This document shows positions 1 to 6,102 of a stretch of DNA of 11,627 nt, piece by piece. A program made the position numbers and the translations under genes. Below the pieces are notes generated by a model. That model was not told the DNA's origin. It searched no databases and saw only the letters and a program-made list of their open reading frames with translations. The stretch's first letter is position 1. Every line of letters starts with the position of its first letter. The stretch is from JAWLCG01 sp041687295 (GTDB lineage Bacteria > Planctomycetota > Phycisphaerae > SM23-33 > FEN-1343), in contig JAWLCG010000138.1 of the NCBI GenBank assembly GCA_041687295.1, positions 1-11,627 on the forward strand, read 5' to 3'.

Positions 1-1235
1 GTGCACATGGCCAGCGACTGCTCGACCAGGGCCTCGCACCGCTCGGCGTCGGCCTCGAGACCCTCGATGCACCGGGTGCGGAAGATGGCGGCGACGTTGG
101 TCACCAGCTTCGCGGCGTCCAGCAGGTTCACCGCGGCGACGGGCAGGGCGACGTTGAGCTCCAGGATGCTGCCGACCCCGCCGGTGGCGGCGGCGGTGAT
201 GGCGGCCTCGCAGCCGACGACCTGGCAGGCGACCTGGACCACGCTCTCGCAGATCACCGGGTTGACCTTGCCGGGCATGATGCTGCTGCCGGGCTGGGTG
301 GCCGGCAGGCGCAGCTCGCCCAGGCCGCAGCGCGGGCCCGAGCCCAGCAGGCGGATGTCCGAGGCGGCCTTGGCCAGGGCGACGGCGGCGCCCTTGAGGG
401 CACCGGCAGCCTCCAGGGCGGCGGCGAGCTGGCTCTGGGCGGCGAAGTGGTTGGCCGCCTCGCGGAACCCCAGGCCGAAGCGATCAGCCAGCCTCGCGCA
501 CACCCGGCCCGCGAACTGCGGGTGGGTGTTGAGCCCCGTCCCCACGGCCGTGCCGCCGATCGGCAGCTCCAGCAGCGACTCGACGGCCCGCTCCAGCCGA
601 CCCATCGCCGCCCGCACGCCGGCGGCGTAACCGCTGAACTCCTGGCCCAGGCGGATCGGCACGGCGTCCTGCAGGTGCGTGCGGCCAATCTTCACGATCG
701 CGTCGAACTCGGCCGCCTTGGCCTCCAGCGCCTCGGCCAGCCGGCCCAGCTCGGCGTGGGCCTGCCGCAGGGCGACGGCCCCGGCCACCTGCAGGGCGGA
801 GGGGATCACGTCGTTGCTGCTCTGGCCGCGGTTGACGTGGTCGTTGGGGTGCACCGGGTCCTTGCTGCCGACGGTCCCGCCGGCCAGCTGGATGGCGCGG
901 TTGGCGATGACCTCGTTGGCGTTCATGTTCGTGCTGGTGCCGCTGCCGGTCTGGAAGACGTCCACGGGGAAGTGCGCGTCCAGGCGTCCCTCGACGACCT
1001 CGCCGGCCGCCCGCTCGATCAGCCCGGCCAGCTCGGCCGGCAGCAGGCCCAGCTCGGCGTTGGCCTGGGCGGCGGCCAGCTTGATCGCCCCCAGCGCCGC
1101 CAGGAACTCCCGGGGCATGGCTCGGCCACTGACGGGGAAGTTCTCCACCGCCCGGGCCGTCTGCGCCCCGTACAGCGCGTCGGCGGGCACCTGCATCTCG
1201 CCCAGCGAGTCCTTCTCGATCCGCGTGTCGCTCAC
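1..1235 (-). CDS. fumC: Class II fumarate hydratase (fumarase C), C-terminus cut by window edge
   Basis: FumC reversibly hydrates fumarate to L-malate in the cytoplasmic TCA cycle as an iron-free homotetramer. I translated 411 codons from a GTG at 1235; family members are about 460-475 residues, so the last 50 or so lie beyond the edge. The family blocks are all present in order: TGSGTSTNMNANEV at about residues 96-109, GRTHLQDAVPIRLGQEFSGY with the active-site His at about 187, LPIGGTAVGTGLN, and the fumarate-lyase signature GSSIMPGKVNP at about 316-326. PGKVNP, rather than the PAKVNP usual in aspartases, and the overall match to the actinobacterial FumC type favour fumarase over aspartase. 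The GTG start is chosen because AAGGAG sits 7 bases upstream and because the first internal Met (residue 14) would remove the conserved RIEKDSLGE segment. The gene is divergent from ispG. Confidence 0.95.
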   Translation of the reverse strand, partial: MSDTRIEKDSLGEMQVPADALYGAQTARAVENFPVSGRAMPREFLAALGAIKLAAAQANAELGLLPAELAGLIERAAGEVVEGRLDAHFPVDVFQTGSGTSTNMNANEVIANRAIQLAGGTVGSKDPVHPNDHVNRGQSSNDVIPSALQVAGAVALRQAHAELGRLAEALEAKAAEFDAIVKIGRTHLQDAVPIRLGQEFSGYAAGVRAAMGRLERAVESLLELPIGGTAVGTGLNTHPQFAGRVCARLADRFGLGFREAANHFAAQSQLAAALEAAGALKGAAVALAKAASDIRLLGSGPRCGLGELRLPATQPGSSIMPGKVNPVICESVVQVACQVVGCEAAITAAATGGVGSILELNVALPVAAVNLLDAAKLVTNVAAIFRTRCIEGLEADAERCEALVEQSLAMC

Positions 1236-1373
1236 GTCGTGCTCCTTGCTCTCCGCCGGCGCCCCGCCGGCCGGCCCACAGGATAGCCGCCCCGCCGCAA
1301 AAAGCGAGCCCCGCCTCGGCCGCACCGGATCGGGCGCGCCGCGAGGGGACCGACGGCGCGGCGCAGCCGCTTT

Positions 1374-1487
1374 GGAGTGCGGCGGCCTTGACGCCGCTTT
1401 GGCTCGAACGGTGAAGGCATATCTCGGAAGTGCTGCGCCCCAGCCTGCACAAGACCAGCCAAAGCGGCGTCGCTGCCGCCGCACTCC
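1374..1487. repeat. Inverted repeat with 31-base arms (R1)
   Basis: The left arm (1374-1404) and right arm (1457-1487) are reverse complements at 28 of 31 positions; the three differences form one central block (CTT against AGC). The arms begin GGAGTGCGGCGGC and end ACGCCGCTTTGGCT. The 52-base spacer contains GCTGCGCCCCAGCCT (1432-1446), which recurs in the next intergenic region at 2897-2911. A partial copy of the arm end (GCCGCTTTGG) also precedes the left arm at about 1366-1375. The form resembles a REP/BIME-like dispersed palindrome. It could also act as a bidirectional terminator or cruciform, though it sits between divergent genes where a terminator is not expected. Confidence 0.85.
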
Positions 1488-1587
1488 ATACTGCCCAGGC
1501 ACGCTTTGACCAGGGCGAGCCAGAGCGGCAGATGCTTGGCCGGACTGCTGACCGCAGGCGGGGCTTTCGGGTCGGCGGGGCTCGCAG

Positions 1588-1593
1588 TACAAT
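1588..1593 (+). promoter_or_regulatory. Possible -10 element of ispG, implying a near-leaderless mRNA
   Basis: TACAAT matches the TATAAT consensus at five of six bases and ends only 9 bases before the ispG ATG at 1603. No clear -35 lies 16-18 bases upstream, and no Shine-Dalgarno sequence precedes the ATG. If this box is used, transcription would begin within a few bases of the start codon. Confidence 0.35.
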
Positions 1594-1602
1594 AGCCGGT
1601 CT

Positions 1603-2700
1603 ATGGAATACCCGACCCTCCAGCGTCGCCCGACTCGCCCGGTGCGGGTGGGCCCGATGACCATCGGCGGCTCGGCCCCGGTGAGCATCCAGAGCATGAC
1701 CAACACCTTCACGCGCGACGTGGACGCCACCGTCGCCCAGATCGCCCGGCTCGTCGAGGCCGGCTGCGACCTGGTGCGCGTGGCCGTGCCCACGCCCGCC
1801 GACACGGCCGCGTTGCCTGAGATCCTCCGCCAGGTGGCTGTGCCGGTGGTCGCCGACGTGCACTTCCACTTCGACCGCGCCCTGGAGGCCGTCGCCGCCG
1901 GCGTGCACAAGATCCGCCTGAACCCCGGCAACATCCGCGACCGCGCGACGGTGCGGCGGGTGATCGACGCCTGCCGCGACCGCGGCGTGGCCATCCGCGT
2001 GGGCGTCAACGAGGGCTCCATCGTCGAGCGTGCCGACGCCGCCCAGCGCCAGGCCGAGCGGGCCGAGCCGCTGGTCGAACTGATGGTCCGCAAGATGGCC
2101 GACTACCTGGCCGTCTTCCAGCAGGCCGACTTTCACGACGTGGTCCTCTCGGCCAAGAGCCCCGACGCCGTGACCACCGTCGCCGCCTACCGCGCCCTGG
2201 CCGAGCGGTACGACTACCCGCTGCACCTGGGCGTCACCCACGCCGGCGACGTCGCCAGCGGCACGATCCGCTCGGCCGCCGCCCTGGGCGCCCTGCTGTG
2301 TGAAGGCATCGGCGACACGCTGCGGATCAGCTTCGCCGGCGACCCGGTCCAGGAGGTGCTGGCCGGGCGCGAGCTGCTCTGGAGCCTGCGCCTCCGCGAG
2401 CGGACCGAGGCCGAGATCATCGCCTGCCCCACCTGCGGGCGGGTGGAGGTGGACCTCGAGCGGATCCTGCACGGCGTGCGGGCGGGCCTGGCCGGCAAGG
2501 GCGCCGGGCTCCGCGTGGCCGTCATGGGCTGCGTGGTCAACGGCCCCGGCGAGGCCGAGGGCGCCCACGTCGCCGTCTGCTGCGGGCGCGGCAAGGGCGC
2601 GATCTACATCGACGGCCAGCCCGTCCGCACCGTCCCCGAAGCCCAGATCGTCCCCGCCCTGGTCGAGGCCGTCCAGCGCTACGCAACCCGCCCGAACTGA
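1603..2700 (+). CDS. ispG: 4-hydroxy-3-methylbut-2-en-1-yl diphosphate synthase (IspG/GcpE)
   Basis: IspG catalyses the reductive ring opening of methylerythritol cyclodiphosphate to HMBPP, the penultimate step of the MEP isoprenoid pathway, using a [4Fe-4S] cluster. The 365 residues match the usual bacterial length of about 360-375 without the insert domain seen in plant and some bacterial forms. The N-terminal TIM barrel shows VSIQSMTNTFTRDV, VADVHFHFDRALEA and KIRLNPGNI. The C-terminal cluster domain shows CPTC (Cys275, Cys278), MGCVVNGPGEAEG (Cys310) and the catalytic Glu317. All three cluster ligands are intact, so the enzyme should be active. The ATG at 1603 gives the expected N-terminus (QRRPTRPVRVG), but no Shine-Dalgarno sequence is visible. 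No MEP-pathway neighbour is present; it is probably transcribed alone. Confidence 0.96.
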   Translation: MEYPTLQRRPTRPVRVGPMTIGGSAPVSIQSMTNTFTRDVDATVAQIARLVEAGCDLVRVAVPTPADTAALPEILRQVAVPVVADVHFHFDRALEAVAAGVHKIRLNPGNIRDRATVRRVIDACRDRGVAIRVGVNEGSIVERADAAQRQAERAEPLVELMVRKMADYLAVFQQADFHDVVLSAKSPDAVTTVAAYRALAERYDYPLHLGVTHAGDVASGTIRSAAALGALLCEGIGDTLRISFAGDPVQEVLAGRELLWSLRLRERTEAEIIACPTCGRVEVDLERILHGVRAGLAGKGAGLRVAVMGCVVNGPGEAEGAHVAVCCGRGKGAIYIDGQPVRTVPEAQIVPALVEAVQRYATRPN

Positions 2701-2878
2701 ACCCCCTGCCGATCGGCCCTGTGCGTCGCCGGGGCGCTGCTGCGCAAGCCCACGGATTGCCATCGGTGGGCATCTCGGTCGGGCCGTTCCCGGCGCGGCC
2801 CAACGCACCCGCACGTCCGATGCGCAAACGCTCCAGGCCATTTGCCCATCGCGCGTGCGGGGTCGGGGGGCTCCGGCG

Positions 2879-2954
2879 AAGGTGGGGCTTCGCTCCGCTG
2901 CGCCCCAGCCTACAGCGCGGGCCGTCTTCGTAGGCTGGGGCGCAGCCCCACCTT
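2879..2954. repeat. Inverted repeat, GTGGGGC...GCGCCCCAGCCTAC type (R2)
   Basis: The left arm (2879-2913) and right arm (2930-2954) are reverse complements except for an extra 9-10 bases in the left arm (around 2890-2899). The right arm alone also folds on itself (GGCTGGGGCGCAGCCCC). The 15-base word GCTGCGCCCCAGCCT at 2897-2911 reappears inside R1 and, reversed, at 2932-2946. It lies 180 bases after the ispG stop with no T tract, so I read it as a dispersed palindrome rather than a typical terminator. Confidence 0.8.
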
Positions 2955-3097
2955 TGCCCGGGCCAAGGTTGCCCGCAGATTCGGAGGGCAAACGGTCTAG
3001 CCCCCCCGCGTGCGGGCCCGCGCAGCATTCCCGCCGTCTGCGCTGATGCGCAAGAACTCCCCCGCCCCCGCCAGCACGCCCGGTAGGTGCCACCCAT

Positions 3098-3149
3098 GAA
3101 TACTTTTTTATTTTTCCCCATTGACGCCGCCGCCCTTTCCGAATAGAAA
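3098..3149 (+). promoter_or_regulatory. Predicted promoter of the BlaI–M56 cluster
   Basis: TTGACG (3121-3126) and TAGAAA (3144-3149) are separated by 17 bases. They match the sigma-70 consensus at five and four of six positions. An A/T tract immediately upstream (3098-3115) is placed like an UP element. The predicted start near 3156 leaves a leader of about 43 bases before the ATG at 3199. I saw no TACA-N-TGTA palindrome of the kind BlaI/MecI binds in staphylococci, so the operator is not identified. Confidence 0.5.
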
Positions 3150-3198
3150 ATTATCCAGACAGGGGACCCGTCCGATTCCCCTCCAGGGAGAGCGCATC

Positions 3199-3582
3199 AT
3201 GGACATCGAGTTGCAGTTGGCCCGGCGGGAGCGGCAGATCATGGACATCGTCTACGCCCGCGGGCAGGCCTCCAGCACCGACATCCTGGCCGAGCTGCCC
3301 GAGCCGCCCACGCGCGGGGCCCTGCGGGTGATGCTGCGGACGCTGGAGCAGAAGGGGCATCTCAAGCACACCCAGAAGGGCCGGGAGTTCATCTATCGGC
3401 CCACGAAACCCCGCTCGCAGGTGGGCCCGTCGGCCCTGCGGCGGGTGGTGGACACCTTCTTCGGCGGCTCGCTGGGCCAGGCGGTGGCTGCCCACCTCGC
3501 TCGGCCCGACGTGGAGCTGAGCGACGACGAGCTGCGCGATCTGGCCGAGCTGATCCGCCAGGCGCGGGACAAGGGGAGATAG
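3199..3582 (+). CDS. BlaI/MecI-family transcriptional repressor
   Basis: This 127-residue protein matches the penicillinase-repressor family (Pfam Penicillinase_R) in length and pattern. A winged helix-turn-helix fills the N-terminal 75 residues: RRERQIMDIVYARGQASSTD, then a recognition region around TRGALRVMLRTLEQKGHLKH, and a wing ending REFIYRPT. A C-terminal helical dimerisation part follows (about 83-127). In the known systems the repressor dimer is inactivated by proteolysis triggered by the membrane sensor next door. The ATG at 3199 has GGAG 8 bases upstream; an in-frame TTG at 3121 is rejected because it would add 26 residues that lack family similarity. The stop is 2 bases before the M56 start, so the two are almost certainly co-transcribed and translationally coupled. 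The targets are unknown; no beta-lactamase gene is nearby. Confidence 0.9.
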   Translation: MDIELQLARRERQIMDIVYARGQASSTDILAELPEPPTRGALRVMLRTLEQKGHLKHTQKGREFIYRPTKPRSQVGPSALRRVVDTFFGGSLGQAVAAHLARPDVELSDDELRDLAELIRQARDKGR

Positions 3583-3584
3583 CC

Positions 3585-5920
3585 ATGGTCATCGACGCAA
3601 CGATGCTTGACGGCGTGACGCGGATCGCCTGGCCGATGCTGCTGGACCTGGCGGTCAAGGGCTCGGCCCTGCTGGCGCTGGCGGGCCTGGCGACCGCGGC
3701 CATGCGGCGGGCCTCGTCGGCGGCCCGGCAGGCGGTGTGGGTGGGCGTGCTGGCGGCGCTGGTGGCGATGCCGGCGCTGTCGCTGGCGCTGCCGGCGTGG
3801 CGGGTCCTGCCGGCCTGGGGGCTGCTGGAGCCGCAGGCCGTCGGGACACCCCCGGCGCCGGCCCCCGAGCCGACGCAGCCCCCCCCGCCGGTATCCCTCG
3901 ACGCGCCGCCGCACGCGGAGCTGGAGCCGTCCGGCCCCCTCCCCCTCGACGCCGGCCCGATGCCGCTGGCCGACGCCCCTGCCCGGCCCGCACCGCCGCC
4001 GGAGCCCGAGCCGGCCCAGCCGGCGCACGGACCCGTGCTGCGCTGGCTGGTGGGCCTCTGGCTGGCGGGGGCCGGCGGCGTGCTGGTCCTGCTGCTGGCC
4101 GGTCGGCTGAGCCTGTGGCGGCTGGGGCGATCGGCCCGACCCGTGACGGACCCCGCCTGGATCGCCCTGGCCGAGCGGGCGGCCGGACAGATCGGCCTGC
4201 GCCGACCCGTCGTGCTGCTGCGGAGCGACCGCCAGCGGATGCCGATGGTCTGGTCCACCCGCCGGCCCCGCCTGCTGCTGCCCGCCGGCGCCGACGCCTG
4301 GCCCGCCGACCGCCGATGGGTGGTCCTGCTGCACGAGCTGGCCCACGTCCGCCGGCGCGACTGCCTGAGCCGACTCATCGGCCACGTCGCCTGCGCGGCC
4401 CACTGGTTCAACCCGCTGGCGTGGTGGGCCCAGCACCGCCTGACCACCGAGGCCGAGGCCGCCTGCGACGACCTGGTCCTCGCCGCCGGCCATCGCCCCA
4501 GCGACTACGCCAGCCACCTGCTGGAGATCGCCGCCCACCTCCGCGCCGGCGCCCTGGCCGGCTACGCCTCCATCGCCATGGCCCGCCCCAGCTGCCTCAA
4601 GGGCCGACTCCTCGCCATCCTCGACGCCGGCCGAAACCGCCGCGGCCTGACCCGCGCCGGCGCCCTGGTGGTGGTCCTGCTGGTGACGGCCGTCGCCGTG
4701 CCGGTGGCGTGCATGAGGGCCAGCCATGCTGCCGCCGCACCACCTGGATCAGACCTGGATGACGAGGCCGTTGCGCAGCCCTCGGTGATGCTGGATCAGG
4801 TGTCGGTGGATCCCGCTGGCGGCCAATGGCGATGGCGCCTGGTGGGCCAAGGGGATCTCGTGCCGGTGCGGCTCGACTATGCCATTGAGGATGGGCGATG
4901 GACGCAGGCGAATCGGGTCTTCCCACAGAAGGCAGTGAAGCGTGTGCTGTATCCGTATGTGAAGGCCCGGCGGCAGGGCGATGTGGTGGCCCTGTCCGTC
5001 GGCGTGCTGCACGAGTTGGAGGTCGGCACCGGCACGCACGGCGAATGGAAGGAGCCGATCCCTCCAGGGGCCGAGTTCCACACAAGCCATCAGGACCGCG
5101 AGGTGTCGGTGGATGGCCAGCGATACCGGGTGCTGTGGGAAGGCCGCTTCGTCCGTGACGGCCAGACGCTCCGGACGATTGGCTTGGCCATTCGCCTGGC
5201 CGAGCCGGGAACAGAGCTGCCGCACCCGCCCCTGGCGCAGTGGTCCGAGGCCGACCTCGCCCGCGGCGACCTCCAGGACGCGCCGCTGCTGGGTCGTGAC
5301 GGCCGCCGGCCGGGCCAGGCCGGCAGCACACTGGCGATCCGCCTGGCCCCCGCGCCAGGTGAAATCCCCCCGGCAACGATTGACCAGTACCGCCAGGGGA
5401 TTCCTCAGGGCCGCATCGGACGGTGGTGGGAGGGTCAGCCCGGCCAGAACGAGCCCGAGTACCTGTGGCGGGCGACCCGTGTCCAGCCTGAGCGGTTCTA
5501 CCACCTGACCACGGGCGGAGCCTGGGGACAGACATACCTGCTGGTCTCCAACCGCCCGGATGAAGTAATGCTGCCGGGACAGGGCTGGGGGGTGCAGGCC
5601 ACCTGGACCGAGACCGACAACACCGGTCGGCCCGTGGTGGGCGTACAGCTCGACCCGGCCGGTTCCGAGCGGCTGGCGGAGTTGACTGGGGCCATGGTCG
5701 GCCGGCACCTGGCCATCCTTGTGGATGGCGCGGTGATGTCAGTCCCGAGAATCGCCGGGCAGGTCCGCGACAGAAGAGTCATCATCTCCGGCCTGGCGAC
5801 AGCCGATCAGGCAACCAACCTGGCTGAAGCCCTCCGCGTGGGTATGGTGCCCGAAGAGCCGATGGAGATGAAGCCCGTAGGTCGGGGATTCCTCCCCGAA
5901 AAACGTGTGGGGGGCGAGTG
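3585..5920 (+). CDS. M56 (BlaR1/MecR1-like) membrane metallopeptidase with SecD P1-head-like domain; 3' end lost in gap
   Basis: At least 778 residues run before the N gap. Apparent order: TM1 (about 12-34), TM2 (44-65), a proline-rich loop (about 83-148), TM3 (about 150-170), the zinc protease domain with HELAH at 250-254 and EAEAACDD (likely third ligand Glu291), TM4 (about 357-377), then some 400 extracytoplasmic residues. In BlaR1 the last part is a penicillin-binding sensor; here none is recognised. Instead residues about 680-760 (LDPAGSERLAELTGAMVGRH, LAILVDGAVMSVPRI, VIISGLATADQATNLAEALR) look like the SecD/SecDF P1 head subdomain. Residues about 390-660 are unassigned. Probable role: signal-dependent cleavage of the BlaI-like repressor encoded 2 bases upstream. 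AAGGGGAG lies 6 bases before the ATG. The last 14 or so codons fall in a repeat, and the codon at 5919 is TGN, so the true end is unknown. Confidence 0.9.
5877..5899 (+). repeat. R3 palindrome, first copy, inside the end of the M56 gene
   Basis: This 23-base stretch begins GTAGGTCGGGG and ends CTCCCCGA. It equals the reverse complement of 6038-6060 at 21 of 23 positions, so the N gap is bracketed by inverted copies. It can itself fold (TCGGGG pairs with CCCCGA). As read, it codes for the residues VGRGFLPE at the tail of the M56 protein, which look unrelated to the SecD-like domain. Confidence 0.75.
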
Positions 5921-5930
5921 NNNNNNNNNN
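5921..5930. other. Assembly gap of ten N
   Basis: Ten undetermined bases interrupt the sequence. The round number suggests a scaffold placeholder, so the real distance is unknown. The reading frames on its two sides differ by the count given (M56 codons start at positions divisible by 3, the following fragment at positions leaving remainder 2). The two must therefore not be joined into one protein using this sequence. Confidence 0.95.
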
Positions 5931-6010
5931 ACGGCGACGGGGACTTCGACATCGACGACGTGAGGATCATCCTGAAGCGCTGGGAGGAGCAGCAGGATAA
6001 GGAGGGGTAG
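5931..6010 (+). CDS. C-terminal fragment with dockerin-like/EF-hand calcium motif (partial)
   Basis: Immediately after the gap one frame reads DGDGDFDIDDVRIILKRW followed by EEQQDKEG and a TAG stop (the first D assumes the last N is G). The acidic run aligns with positions 3-13 of the dockerin/EF-hand pattern D-x-D-G-D-G-D-x-D-x-D-D common at the C-termini of secreted planctomycete proteins. The first ligand would fall in the gap. It may be the true C-terminus of the M56 protein, if the real gap length restores the frame, or the tail of a separate gene mostly missing from the assembly. At 26 residues nothing more can be said of its function. Confidence 0.6.
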
Positions 6011-6011
6011 G

Positions 6012-6060
6012 GCGGGGCTACCGCCCCGACACCGGTGTCGGGGAGGTAACCCCGACCTAC
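6012..6060. repeat. R3 palindrome, second copy, possible terminator
   Basis: The centre is a perfect 20-base palindrome, CCCCGACACCGGTGTCGGGG (6024-6043). The flanks extend the symmetry imperfectly on both sides to a stem of about 22 base pairs. There is no T tract. It starts 2 bases after the dockerin-like stop and ends 42 bases before the next ATG, so as RNA it could terminate or attenuate transcription into the redoxin-like gene. It matches the copy at 5877-5899 in inverted orientation. Confidence 0.8.
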
Positions 6061-6102
6061 AGGGCGGATGGCCCGGCGCTGGACCAGCCAGAGGACGGCA
6101 CG

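Larger units (their letters stand above)
1236..1602. other. Divergent intergenic region between fumC and ispG
   Basis: These 367 bases hold no convincing gene. Going outward from fumC there is a possible minus-strand -10 box TATCCT (1285-1280) with no good -35. The large inverted repeat at 1374-1487, described separately, follows, and then a short stretch ending in a -10-like TACAAT just before ispG. The C-rich block at 1286-1296, followed by an A run, carries no recognisable motif. Confidence 0.6.
2701..3198. other. Repeat-bearing intergenic region between ispG and the BlaI-like gene
   Basis: This 498-base stretch has no supported gene. It contains the inverted repeat at 2879-2954, two near-identical GCGTGCGG words (about 2853 and 3008), and a low-GC island at about 3096-3116 rich in T and A that contrasts sharply with the flanking DNA. 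The promoter for the downstream regulatory cluster follows the island. A 6-base inverted repeat, AGGGGA (3161-3166) and TCCCCT (3177-3182), lies just after the predicted transcription start. It could be an operator half-site pair or could affect access to the ribosome binding site. Confidence 0.6.

Noticed and set aside
1..630. A 209-codon plus-strand open frame at the left edge
   Set aside because: It is antisense to fumC, whose reading is unambiguous from its motifs.
484..3093. An 869-codon open frame on the minus strand
   Set aside because: It overlaps fumC in a different frame and runs antisense through ispG and the repeats. Its composition is repetitive Gly/Ala/Arg with no family pattern, typical of stop-poor GC-rich antisense.
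3121..3198. A BlaI/MecI operator of the TACA-N-TGTA type
   Set aside because: No such palindrome is present between the promoter and the start codon; only an unrelated 6-base inverted repeat is seen.
3393..4727. A 444-codon minus-strand open frame
   Set aside because: It lies antisense to the BlaI-like and M56 genes, is rich in Gly/Gln/His, and shows no domain.
4740..5600. A penicillin-binding (transpeptidase-like) sensor domain in the M56 protein
   Set aside because: I found no SxxK, SxN and KTG set in a plausible order, and the later part looks SecD-like instead.
5931..5963. Continuation of the M56 protein as a Thr/Ser-rich tail ending at 5963
   Set aside because: That frame depends on the arbitrary ten N; the alternative frame gives a clear calcium-motif peptide with a proper stop.
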